A stretch of DNA of 43,466 bases, taken from contig CALXTL010000016.1 in NCBI GenBank assembly GCA_944391445.1, forward strand, positions 1 through 43,466. Reading direction: 5' to 3'. A program made the translations under genes and the position numbers. The notes beneath the pieces were generated by a model. It saw nothing but the letters and a program-made list of their open reading frames with translations, ran no database searches and had not been told where the DNA came from. The stretch is from an uncultured Alphaproteobacteria bacterium. Its GTDB lineage: Bacteria; Pseudomonadota; Alphaproteobacteria; RF32; CAG-239. Position 1 is the first letter of the stretch. Every line of letters begins with the position of its first letter. This document shows positions 7,632 through 14,687 of the stretch, in pieces.

Positions 7632-8586
7632 AGATGATCTCGAAATTTTTATCATCACTTATAACCGAAAAATATATTTGGCAGAAGTTCTTGATCGTCT
7701 GTTAGCTGAAAATTCACCAATAAGAGCTTGTAAAATTACTTGTTTGGACAATAATTCGGATGACGGTACGGATGAAGTCGTCCGCCAAAAGCAAGAAGTT
7801 ATTTATATAAAAAATCGGCGCAATGTCGGCCTGATGGGCAATTTTGCCAAATGTGTCGAACTCTGCAGCAAAAAATATCTGTGGGTTCTATGCGATAATG
7901 ATGAAATAGACTTTTCCGCTTTTGCCGATGTTGAACAAGCTATAGCACAAGATGCCGCGCTGATCAACGTATCATGCGTCATTCCGAGAGATCCGCAAAA
8001 AATTGAAACGGTTCTTGCGCAATCCATATTTTTACCGGCGATGATTTTCAATACCCGATATATCAATGATTGTGTCATGTCGCACGTCATGTGTAACATT
8101 CACACCGTTTTTGCGCAATGTACTCTGACCGCACTGATTTATAACCAAGCACAAAAAGATCACCGGATGATTGCCTGTACATCGCAAAACATCATCAATT
8201 ATGGAAAAAATATAAAAATCAGAGATATTGACACCTATAACGTTGACAGGGTGACCGGCAATAGCATTGCTGTCCCGGAGCGTTTCCGATCCAATAATCA
8301 GCATGTATCGGTTATTTATGCTTTTTCTGTATTGGATGATAAAAAATTGTATAATCGGCTGGCAGACTTTTTAGCGACACAGTATCTGTCATTCAAATAT
8401 ATTGCTGACAAACTTCTGCTATCTGAAAACGGAAGCGACTTCAGGCTTTTTGTCTTTTTCTTCATGACCCTCAACGGGAAACAGAGATTGAGAATGCTTT
8501 ACTTCTTAATCAGGCGCTTTCTGAGAAAAGTCAGACAAAGCATAAAAAAACACCTGGGATTTGAAACACAGAAAGGAAACAAATGA
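7624..8586 (+). CDS. Glycosyltransferase family 2-like protein
   Basis: The 320-residue product begins LEIFIITYNRKIYLAEVL, then CLDNNSDDGTDE and WVLCDNDEID, which match the GT2 nucleotide-binding and DxD motifs. It overlaps rfbH by eight bases and precedes the epimerase. That placement makes it a reasonable candidate for the transferase of the dideoxyhexose, by analogy with abequosyl- and tyvelosyltransferases of Salmonella O-antigen clusters; this is inference from position. The C-terminus (about residues 285-320) is basic and may contact the membrane. Confidence 0.75.
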   Translation: MLRDDLEIFIITYNRKIYLAEVLDRLLAENSPIRACKITCLDNNSDDGTDEVVRQKQEVIYIKNRRNVGLMGNFAKCVELCSKKYLWVLCDNDEIDFSAFADVEQAIAQDAALINVSCVIPRDPQKIETVLAQSIFLPAMIFNTRYINDCVMSHVMCNIHTVFAQCTLTALIYNQAQKDHRMIACTSQNIINYGKNIKIRDIDTYNVDRVTGNSIAVPERFRSNNQHVSVIYAFSVLDDKKLYNRLADFLATQYLSFKYIADKLLLSENGSDFRLFVFFFMTLNGKQRLRMLYFLIRRFLRKVRQSIKKHLGFETQKGNK

Positions 8587-9113
8587 AAATAACTCCATTA
8601 CCGATAGATGGCGCTTTTTTGATTGAGCAGGAGCCTTACAAAGACGAACGAGGATATTTTGCCCGTCAATTCTGCAAAAAAGAATTAGCTGCACGCGGCT
8701 TGGACTTTGATATCAGGCAGTGCAATGTCTCCCTGAACCTGCAGGCAGGAACTCTCAGAGGCCTGCATTATCAAAAAGAACCTTTCCCCGAAATCAAGCT
8801 GGTTTCTTGCTTTAGGGGGGCGGCTTACGACGTTCTGGCCGATATCCGCCCAAACAGCCCGACCTATCTGCAGTGGACCGCCGTGGAATTGTCTCAGGAC
8901 AACGCAAAAACGGTTTATGTGCCGGCCGGTGTGGCGCACGGCTTTCAGACTCTGAAAGATGATACGCTTATTTATTATCAACTGAGTGAATTTTTTATGC
9001 CGGATTATTATGCCGGCGTCCGTTGGAATGACCCCAAACTTGGCATTGTCTGGCCGGAATGTGATTGCCGAATTATCAATGAAAGGGATGCTGCTTATGA
9101 ACTCATCAAATAA
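8583..9113 (+). CDS. rfbC: RfbC/RmlC-family sugar-nucleotide epimerase (AscE-like)
   Basis: The 176-residue protein is a cupin of the dTDP-4-dehydrorhamnose 3,5-epimerase family: GTLRGLHYQ (near 57-65) contains the catalytic His, IKLVSCFRGAAYDVLADIR holds the conserved Lys and Asp, and VAHGF is the usual C-terminal motif. None of the dTDP-rhamnose genes rfbA, rfbB or rfbD is present. Next to rfbFGH the more likely job is 5-epimerisation of the CDP-3,6-dideoxy-4-ketohexose, as done by AscE in CDP-ascarylose synthesis. Its start overlaps the preceding gene by four bases. Confidence 0.85.
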   Translation: MKITPLPIDGAFLIEQEPYKDERGYFARQFCKKELAARGLDFDIRQCNVSLNLQAGTLRGLHYQKEPFPEIKLVSCFRGAAYDVLADIRPNSPTYLQWTAVELSQDNAKTVYVPAGVAHGFQTLKDDTLIYYQLSEFFMPDYYAGVRWNDPKLGIVWPECDCRIINERDAAYELIK

Positions 9114-9993
9114 AAAAGTTTTGATCACCGGAGCTACCGGTCTGATCGGGCGTGAATTGTCGCCCTATATGCAAAAAGCGGGTTTTGATGTTTATGCCAT
9201 AACACTTGATGATACGAATCCTGATAACGGCTTCCATTGGATAAAAGGAAATCTGTTTGACAGCCACTTTGTTGAAAAAACAATCAAGGAGATATCTCCG
9301 GAATATTTGCTGAATCTGGCTTGGGCCACAACCGGAGATTATTTGACATCAAACCTAAATTACATGTTTTTAAGCGCGGGAATAAATCTGCTGAAGAGCT
9401 TTTCCGAAAACGGCGGCAAAAGAGCTGTTTTCGCCGGAACCTGCTTTGAGTATGCTTTCAAAGATACCCCGCTGCAAGAAACTGATCCGCTTGATGCCTC
9501 CAAAAATACCTATACTTTTTGTAAAAATAAACTGCATGAAACAGCTGAACGATTTTGCATTGATAACGGTATTTCTTTTGGCTACGGGCGTATTTTTTAT
9601 GTCTTCGGCCACCAAGAAAATAAATCCAGACTGACCGGTGTGCTGCTGGATAAACTCTCACGCGGCGAAGAAGTGTTGATTAAAGCCGGACCTCTGCAAA
9701 AAGATTATATGTATACCAAAGATATCGCCGGCGCCTTTACAGCTTTTCTTGACAAAGATGTCCGCGGTGTCGTTAATATCTGCACCGGCCGGGCCGTCAG
9801 TATCAAAGATTATTGCCTTTTATTCGGGCGCAAACTCGGATGCGAGCATCTGCTGAATTTTGCCGATGATTGTGCTGGCCAGCCCCGGCTGATTGTCGGC
9901 AATAACAGCCGTCTTGCCAATGAAGTCGGGTTTACGCCGGCATATACACTGGAAACGGCAATTGATGAAATTGTGAGAGATATTGATGTCTGA
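9097..9993 (+). CDS. NAD(P)-dependent SDR reductase/epimerase
   Basis: This 298-residue extended short-chain dehydrogenase has VLITGATGLIGREL with the GxxGxxG loop at residues 12-18 and the YTFCK catalytic Tyr-x-x-x-Lys near residue 139. In this operon it is the probable C4 ketoreductase that finishes the CDP-3,6-dideoxyhexose, the role of AscF for ascarylose or RfbJ for abequose; the stereochemistry cannot be read. The start at 9097 is preferred over 9088 because GAAAGGG lies nine bases upstream. It overlaps the epimerase gene by 17 bases. Confidence 0.8.
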   Translation: MNSSNKKVLITGATGLIGRELSPYMQKAGFDVYAITLDDTNPDNGFHWIKGNLFDSHFVEKTIKEISPEYLLNLAWATTGDYLTSNLNYMFLSAGINLLKSFSENGGKRAVFAGTCFEYAFKDTPLQETDPLDASKNTYTFCKNKLHETAERFCIDNGISFGYGRIFYVFGHQENKSRLTGVLLDKLSRGEEVLIKAGPLQKDYMYTKDIAGAFTAFLDKDVRGVVNICTGRAVSIKDYCLLFGRKLGCEHLLNFADDCAGQPRLIVGNNSRLANEVGFTPAYTLETAIDEIVRDIDV

Positions 9994-10864
9994 CATTAAA
10001 ATTTTTGTCTTTTACCATACATCGAAACCGATTTTCAGTTCGGAAATATTCCAGCCTTTGTTGACCGGCGCCTTTGCCAAAAAAGTAGACAAGGGTATGA
10101 TCGGCGATCATACAGGCGATAATATTTCTGAACTAAACCGTAACTATGGCGAGCTGACCGGACATTATTGGGTTTGGAAAAATTACCTCCCTTCCTGCAA
10201 AGAAAAATACATCGGCTTTTGCCATTATCGAAGATTTTTGGACCTAAAACACAGGAGATCTTTATCCCGACGTCCTTTGTGTAAAATAACCTACCCGGAA
10301 TTCACAAAATATTTTCAGGCATTAAAAGCTGAAAAAGCATATAAACTGATCAAAGGATACGATGTTATTCTTCCCAAGAAATCTGTATTTAAGATGAATA
10401 CAAGAGAGCAGTATCTCGCTTTTCATCCCGCAGAAGATCTGGATAAAGCGCTCAAGCTGCTTGAAAAGATGTATCCGGCATACAAAAAATATGCCGATGC
10501 CTTTTTCAAAGGAAACAAAGGTTATTACTGCCTGATATTCATCATGAAAAAAGAACTGATGAATGATTTTCTTGCCTGGTCACAAAATCTGGTAAAAGAA
10601 TTGAGCCGGATTTCGGATTATACAAATTATAACAATTATGAAAATATCAGAACACCGGCCTATATTATAGAACGTTTTTTCAATATCTGGCTGCAATATC
10701 AGATTGCGGAAAAGGGCATTTCTGTCAAGGAAGTCGACGGCTTTTTCTTAACAGATAATGTCAAAAAGAAGAAAAGATTAGTTCGCCTGATTGAAAAAAT
10801 ACGGCGTTTTTTTAACAAAAAAAGAAAGACAAACAAGGCCGCGTCCCTAACCCTGACGAGCTGA
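9986..10864 (+). CDS. DUF4422 domain protein, putative glycosyltransferase
   Basis: The 292-residue protein has the features of DUF4422: an IKIFVFYHT start, DHTGDNISELNRNYGELTGHYWVWKN in three conserved blocks, and YIGFCHYRRF near residue 72. Members occur in capsule and O-antigen clusters and are thought to be glycosyltransferases, though the reaction is not established for most. The ATG overlaps the stop of the preceding reductase by eight bases. The last 30 residues are strongly basic. It ends the polysaccharide operon; no clear hairpin terminator follows before the convergent HAD gene. Confidence 0.8.
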   Translation: MSDIKIFVFYHTSKPIFSSEIFQPLLTGAFAKKVDKGMIGDHTGDNISELNRNYGELTGHYWVWKNYLPSCKEKYIGFCHYRRFLDLKHRRSLSRRPLCKITYPEFTKYFQALKAEKAYKLIKGYDVILPKKSVFKMNTREQYLAFHPAEDLDKALKLLEKMYPAYKKYADAFFKGNKGYYCLIFIMKKELMNDFLAWSQNLVKELSRISDYTNYNNYENIRTPAYIIERFFNIWLQYQIAEKGISVKEVDGFFLTDNVKKKKRLVRLIEKIRRFFNKKRKTNKAASLTLTS

Positions 10865-10886
10865 ACATCATTTGCTTCTTTTTGTT

Positions 10887-11807
10887 TTATTCTGCTTGAA
10901 AATTAACTGCCTGGGGAAACATCGGTGCTTCCGGCAGACGGCGGCAGACATAATCCGGGCGGGCTTTCTGAGCAGAAATAAAAGCTGCCGTGCCGGCTTC
11001 ATCTGCCTTTAGCCCCTGACATTGCATTTCATATTCGCTTATGCCGCCCTCCAATGTCAAACAGGAGCGTATCCCTGCCCGGTTAGCTCCCAGGATATCT
11101 GTTCCGAGCGTATCTCCGATCATCAGTATTTGATCATGCGGCCCGGAATATCCCTGCAAAGCCCGTTCAAAAACACGGATATCCGGTTTGCCGTATAATA
11201 TAACCCGGCCGCCCATTTGCGCAAATGCTCCGGCAATGGATCCCTGACGAATCACAAACTGCCCGCCCTCATTGGCCCGTAAATCCGGATTGGCGCAAAT
11301 CATAGGCAAGCCGGCTGCCGCAATCTGTTGCAACTCAGGAATAAATGCCTCTATTTCCATCCGGTCTTCGCCGTTTATTTGCGGAATGCCGCAATAAACA
11401 AAATCAGCCCGGGCAAGATCATCCACCGCCATATAAACAGATTCCTTAAAAAGCGCGGGCATCTTGTCCGAACTTTTAAAATTAGCCGTTCCAAAGCAAT
11501 AAAATTTATGACCCTGAACAGGTAATGCTCCCGCCAGAATTATTTCCCGGGCAATTTGCCCCGACGTTAGAAAATCCGTATAATGCACATTCCGAAGCAA
11601 TCCCTTTCGAGCGTAGCCGGCCATGGCCTCTGCAGCCAAACTGGCTGAATTTGAAAGGATGCAAACTTTTTTCCCCGCGGCAACAAGCGCCGCCAAAACC
11701 GCAATGGCTGTCTGCGAAACTCCCTCTTTGCCGACAAACGGGCCATAAGCATCAACCAAATAAAAATCAAATTCAGGTAAAGATTTTAAGCTCGGATAAA
11801 TGACCAT
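10887..11807 (-). CDS. HAD-superfamily class IIA hydrolase (TIGR01459 type)
   Basis: The 306-residue protein is a NagD-like phosphatase. FYLVDAYGPFV near residue 16 is motif I, where the Asp is the nucleophile; the usual second acid (DxD) is an aromatic residue, as in the alphaproteobacterial TIGR01459 group. CILSNSA is motif II and MIGDTLGTDILGANRAGI is motif III, which binds magnesium. Between motifs lies the C2 cap typical of class IIA. The substrate is unknown. The gene converges on the polysaccharide operon with 22 bases between them. Confidence 0.85.
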   Translation of the reverse strand: MVIYPSLKSLPEFDFYLVDAYGPFVGKEGVSQTAIAVLAALVAAGKKVCILSNSASLAAEAMAGYARKGLLRNVHYTDFLTSGQIAREIILAGALPVQGHKFYCFGTANFKSSDKMPALFKESVYMAVDDLARADFVYCGIPQINGEDRMEIEAFIPELQQIAAAGLPMICANPDLRANEGGQFVIRQGSIAGAFAQMGGRVILYGKPDIRVFERALQGYSGPHDQILMIGDTLGTDILGANRAGIRSCLTLEGGISEYEMQCQGLKADEAGTAAFISAQKARPDYVCRRLPEAPMFPQAVNFQAE

Positions 11808-11958
11808 ATTTCTTTCCTTTCAAAAACAATGTCAGACTAGCATGGTTTTGACCCATAAACAAGAAATTTAACGCGGAAATAAAAAATTTTTATCTCTCTT
11901 AATTGCAACATTTTCTAGGGACATCGGGCAAAAATATTTTTCAAAAAACCATATGGCT

Positions 11959-11988
11959 CTTGACAGCGGCTAATGCGTTTCCTACCTC
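11959..11988 (+). promoter_or_regulatory. Candidate promoter of hsp20 (sigma-32 or housekeeping type)
   Basis: CTTGACA at 11959-11965 is close to the sigma-32 -35 element CTTGAAA and to TTGACA. About 15-17 bases downstream is CCTACCTC, a poor fit to either -10 consensus. Regulation by RpoH is likely for an Hsp20 gene, but the sequence support is weak. Confidence 0.3.
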
Positions 11989-12032
11989 TCTTTATAGAAA
12001 GCGATGACGCCAACAAGTTTAAGGAGGTTAAC

Positions 12033-12518
12033 ATGTCTGATTCATTGATAACACGCAAAGAAAACAGCCATAATACACCGATGCATTATGGCTATCGCAA
12101 AGATCTTAGCGATCTGGTCAACAGCTTTTTCAACAACTGGCTGGATCTGCCCGCAACACCGGAAATTTCCGCATTGAAAAATCTGGAACCAAAAATTGAA
12201 GTTTCGGAAAATGATAATGATGTCACCGTTTCGGCCGAAGTTCCGGGTATTTCTGAAAAAGATATTGATCTGGAAGTTTCTTCCGACGGGTATCTGACCA
12301 TTTCCGGCGAAAAGAAGCATGAAAAGAAAGAAAAAGGCAAAGGCAGCTATTTTTCGGAAATTTCTTACGGCTCATTCAAACGGACCATTCCGTTGCCGTG
12401 GGATTTGAAGTTTGATGATGCCAAAGCTGATTTTGAAAACGGGTTGCTAAAAGTTTATATTCCGAAATCGACTGAAGAAAAAAGCCGCAAGAAAAAAATT
12501 TCCATCAGCAAAAAGTAA
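12033..12518 (+). CDS. Hsp20/alpha-crystallin small heat-shock protein
   Basis: A 161-residue small heat-shock chaperone that binds unfolding proteins as oligomers. The alpha-crystallin domain spans about residues 48-145, with VSAEVPGISEKDI, GYLTISGEK and a FENGLLKVYIPK end typical of the IbpA/HspC class. The N-terminus carries a FFNNWLD segment common in these proteins, and the C-terminal tail is Lys-rich. The start at 12033 follows a perfect AAGGAGG; the longer open frame from 11973 has no such site. It is a single-gene unit with its own terminator. Confidence 0.92.
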   Translation: MSDSLITRKENSHNTPMHYGYRKDLSDLVNSFFNNWLDLPATPEISALKNLEPKIEVSENDNDVTVSAEVPGISEKDIDLEVSSDGYLTISGEKKHEKKEKGKGSYFSEISYGSFKRTIPLPWDLKFDDAKADFENGLLKVYIPKSTEEKSRKKKISISKK

Positions 12519-12529
12519 AGCTGTCCAGA

Positions 12530-12558
12530 CAAACCCCGGTTCGCCGGGGTTTGTTTTT
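12530..12558 (+). terminator. Rho-independent terminator
   Basis: CAAACCCCGG pairs with CCGGGGTTTG around a TTCG tetraloop, followed by five T. It ends the hsp20 transcript 12 bases after the stop codon. Confidence 0.92.
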
Positions 12559-12575
12559 ATAATCTTAAAAACAGC

Positions 12576-12604
12576 TTGACAAATACCCCATGATGGTATA
12601 TACA
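12576..12604 (+). promoter_or_regulatory. Promoter of the metallothionein-csoR operon
   Basis: TTGACA (12576-12581) and TATACA (12599-12604) are exactly 17 bases apart. The spacer holds the first CsoR-type operator, so repressor binding would block RNA polymerase directly. Confidence 0.8.
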
Positions 12605-12625
12605 GAATATACCTGCATAGGGTAT
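12583..12625 (+). promoter_or_regulatory. Two CsoR-type operators
   Basis: Two 17-base sites share the form ATACC-N7-GGTAT: 12583-12599, between the -35 and -10 elements, and 12609-12625, around the transcription start. Their centres are 26 bases apart. The TACC/GGTA half-sites fit operators known for the CsoR family. Autoregulation by the csoR-like gene downstream is inferred. Confidence 0.7.
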
Positions 12626-12650
12626 GAAAAAACAACGGAAAGGTATAGAC

Positions 12651-12764
12651 ATGTCAAAATGCAATAATCCCAAATGTACTTGCGAAAACTGCCAGTGCGG
12701 CGATGACTGTCAATGCGACGGCACAACCTGCCACTGCGGCGACAAATGCTCGGGCAGCAAATAA
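12651..12764 (+). CDS. Metallothionein-like Cys-rich small protein
   Basis: A 37-residue protein with ten Cys (residues 4, 9, 11, 14, 16, 20, 22, 27, 29, 33), most in C-x-C and C-x-x-C pairs, and one His. It has no hydrophobic core or signal peptide and would fold around bound metal. A chelator of copper, zinc or cadmium is the natural reading. The ATG is preceded by GGAAAGG. It is the first gene after a promoter with CsoR-type operators and is followed at 15 bases by the copper-sensor gene, so buffering of Cu(I) is the best guess. It is shorter than BmtA/SmtA (about 55 residues) and lacks their layout, so the family assignment is open. Confidence 0.7.
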   Translation: MSKCNNPKCTCENCQCGDDCQCDGTTCHCGDKCSGSK

Positions 12765-12779
12765 TATAAGGTGCTTTTT

Positions 12780-13052
12780 ATGACTGAAAACAATCCCAGC
12801 CATCTTGAAAATATGCCGCGTCTTAACCGTATCAGCGGCCAGATTGAAGGCGTCAAAAAAATGATTGAAGATGGGCGCTATTGTCCCGACATTATCATTC
12901 AGCTGCGCGCCATTCGTTCGGCTATCAAGGCGGTTGAAGCCAATATTCTTAAAAAGCACCTGCAACATTGTGTGGCTCAGTCTTTTACCGAAAAAGACAA
13001 AGACAAAAAAATTGAAGAGCTTAAGATGCTGTTTGATCGTTTTGATGATTGA
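12780..13052 (+). CDS. csoR: CsoR-family copper-sensing transcriptional repressor
   Basis: The 90-residue all-helical regulator begins with RLNRISGQIEGVKKMIEDGRYC, the family signature. Cys35, His60 and Cys64 form the C-H-C set used by CsoR to bind Cu(I), and Tyr34 sits in the next position of the sensor fingerprint, as in Mycobacterium CsoR. Formaldehyde (FrmR) and nickel/cobalt (RcnR) sensors of this family have different sets, though only experiment can settle the metal. ATG at 12780 is favoured over GTG at 12771 because AAGG lies eight bases upstream. It would release DNA upon metal binding, derepressing itself and the metallothionein. Confidence 0.85.
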   Translation: MTENNPSHLENMPRLNRISGQIEGVKKMIEDGRYCPDIIIQLRAIRSAIKAVEANILKKHLQHCVAQSFTEKDKDKKIEELKMLFDRFDD

Positions 13053-13069
13053 CCACACTGTCTTTGCGT

Positions 13070-13097
13070 CCCCGGTTTTGCACCGGGGATTTTTTTT
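13070..13097 (+). terminator. Rho-independent terminator
   Basis: CCCCGGT pairs with ACCGGGG around TTTGC, followed after one A by eight T. It ends the metallothionein-csoR operon 17 bases after the stop codon. Confidence 0.9.
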
Positions 13098-13106
13098 GCA
13101 TTAGTA

Positions 13107-13135
13107 TTGACAAAATAGACAAAGTGCTGTATGGT
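13107..13135 (+). promoter_or_regulatory. Candidate promoter of the 125-residue unknown gene
   Basis: TTGACA (13107-13112) and TATGGT (13130-13135) are 17 bases apart and lie directly after the csoR terminator. Confidence 0.55.
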
Positions 13136-13180
13136 GCATCTATAAGCAATTATCATTATGTCTAACCCAAAAAAATTACT

Positions 13181-13558
13181 ATGATGGAAAATGTAATTTT
13201 CAAATCAACCCTGCTGGTTCCGATGCCGGAGTTTTCAAAAAATGTGAGTTTCCGTTGGATTGACACTTTCAAAAGCCCTAACGACACCGTGGACGTTATT
13301 GTGTTTAACACGGAAAATGTTGATGAGATCAAAGGCCTTTTGGAAAAAGATCTGGCCGAGTTCAAAAAAATCAGCCAGCCTGACGGCAATGTCAAAAACA
13401 GCATCAGTTTTATCAATCGTATGCTGAAAGAAATGGATCAACCTGGTTATCGCCACGATGCCCCGCTGCCGTTGTTGGAATGTCTTCAAACGGCTTCCGG
13501 TAAAAAGTTGACGCCGCAAGATGTGATATACATATCCGGCATTGTGAGCATAAACTGA
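13181..13558 (+). CDS. Hypothetical protein, 125 residues
   Basis: I do not recognise a family. The product is soluble, mildly acidic, with no signal peptide or membrane segment. An N-terminal half with beta-type alternation (residues 3-42) is followed by helical stretches (about 44-65 and 72-90) and a DAPLPLLECLQTASGKKLTPQD segment split over two likely helices. It has its own promoter and terminator. Neither ATG (13181 or 13184) has a Shine-Dalgarno sequence. An eight-codon open frame (13158-13184) ends in TGA overlapping the ATG at 13184, so translation could be coupled to it. Confidence 0.6.
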   Translation: MMENVIFKSTLLVPMPEFSKNVSFRWIDTFKSPNDTVDVIVFNTENVDEIKGLLEKDLAEFKKISQPDGNVKNSISFINRMLKEMDQPGYRHDAPLPLLECLQTASGKKLTPQDVIYISGIVSIN

Positions 13559-13570
13559 GGTTCCTACTCA

Positions 13571-13602
13571 AAAAAATCCGTCTTGCAAAAGGCGGATTTT
13601 TT
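13571..13602. terminator. Bidirectional rho-independent terminator
   Basis: AAAATCCGTCTT pairs with AAGGCGGATTTT (one G-T pair) around a GCAA loop, with A and T runs on either side. It lies between the convergent 125-residue gene and the Nudix gene and can serve both. Confidence 0.85.
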
Positions 13603-13620
13603 GTTTTCTTGCCTTTGATT

Positions 13621-14010
13621 TTACCAAGAAATTCGGCCAAGCGCTTCAACCACCGGTACATCTGCCGGCGCAAAACGATAATTTTTCAGCTCATCTGGGC
13701 CGACCCAGGCGGTTGCTTCATGCTCGTTGGAACGGACATCTACCGTATCATTTACTTTTGCCCAAAAACAATTCATCTGTATCTGACCAAAATCATAATC
13801 ATATACCGATTGCATAAAAAAGTTGCCGACTTCGGCATCAATATTCAGCTCTTCCCGCAATTCGCGCCGCAATGTTTGCGCCAACGTTTCCCCCGTTTCC
13901 TGTTTGCCGCCGGGAAATTCCCAATAATGCGCAAGCGTTTTACCCTCGGGTCTCTGGGCAATGAACAACTTTCCGTTCCGAATCAGCAACGCGGCCGCCA
14001 CAACTTTCAT
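13621..14010 (-). CDS. mutT: Nudix hydrolase, MutT-type 8-oxo-dGTP diphosphatase
   Basis: The 129-residue protein hydrolyses oxidised purine nucleotides if it is a true MutT. It has the start VVAAALLIRNGKLFIAQRP, the YWEFPGGKQETGE segment, and the full Nudix box G-x5-E-x7-REL-x-EE-L (about residues 37-59), whose Glu residues bind magnesium. The (R)P-x-W/Y-EFPGGK core is typical of MutT. Start 14010 is set by GGAGGAG just upstream; an earlier in-frame ATG would add six residues. It is often found near MutY or DNA repair genes, but here its neighbours are unrelated. Confidence 0.88.
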   Translation of the reverse strand: MKVVAAALLIRNGKLFIAQRPEGKTLAHYWEFPGGKQETGETLAQTLRRELREELNIDAEVGNFFMQSVYDYDFGQIQMNCFWAKVNDTVDVRSNEHEATAWVGPDELKNYRFAPADVPVVEALGRISW

Positions 14011-14127
14011 TTTCTTCTCCTCCGGCATAATTTTTGCTAATTTATCACCAATCGCGCAACAGTCAACTTGTTGTTTATAAAAAAGTATTTTATATTCGGA
14101 AAAGGATTGTTTTGCAAGGAGAACAAC

Positions 14128-14607
14128 ATGAAAATTTATCTTTGCGGCGTTGTTGCCGCTGCCATGCTGGCTCCCGGCGTGCTCCGGGCGGAAGGAAAGA
14201 AGGCGGTCACTTCCGAAGAAGCAAACGCCGTCGTCGCGGCAGAGGAAAGCGAACCTCAGATTCTCACTGCTAAAGAGCAAAAACAGCTTGTCCGGGAACA
14301 AGTTTTTGAAGAACAGAAAAAAAATGCCACAACCCGATTTCGCAAAAAAGCAATAGAACGGGCTGAAGAACGGGCGGAGAAACAAAGGCTGCGGCAGGAA
14401 GAAAGACTGGAACGCGCCTCGCGTTTCCAAAAAAAAGCCATGGAAGACGAGCGCCAAAGAGTTGAAGAGCAAAAAGCCAATGCCGTTGTTGAAAAAGAGA
14501 ATCTCACCCGTTTTCAAAAAAAAGCTCAAGAACGCGCCGCCGAACGGGAGAGAAAGATTCAAGAACGTATTGAACGTCAAAAAGCCAGACGAAACCGTCG
14601 GAATTAA
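14128..14607 (+). CDS. Secreted coiled-coil protein with three 29-residue repeats
   Basis: The 159-residue product starts with a signal peptide (about residues 1-21, ending in A-x-A-like LRA). The mature part is very rich in Glu, Arg, Lys and Gln and would form one long helix. From residue 70 it contains three repeats that begin RF(R/Q)KKA at residues 70, 99 and 128, exactly 29 apart. Twenty-nine residues equal about eight helical turns, so the RF pair recurs on one face. No family is recognised; an envelope or periplasmic scaffold role is conceivable. AAGGAG precedes the chosen ATG; the longer frame from 14068 is not supported. Confidence 0.7.
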   Translation: MKIYLCGVVAAAMLAPGVLRAEGKKAVTSEEANAVVAAEESEPQILTAKEQKQLVREQVFEEQKKNATTRFRKKAIERAEERAEKQRLRQEERLERASRFQKKAMEDERQRVEEQKANAVVEKENLTRFQKKAQERAAERERKIQERIERQKARRNRRN

Positions 14608-14687
14608 CGATTTTTTTGTTTTTTTTACATTAGTATATAGGCGTTTGTGCTGATGGCGCATTTTGGGATATGAGGAGAGATACACCA

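Noticed and set aside
8583..9113. dTDP-rhamnose pathway
   Set aside because: Only the epimerase-like gene is present; rfbA, rfbB and rfbD are missing and the neighbouring genes make CDP-sugars.
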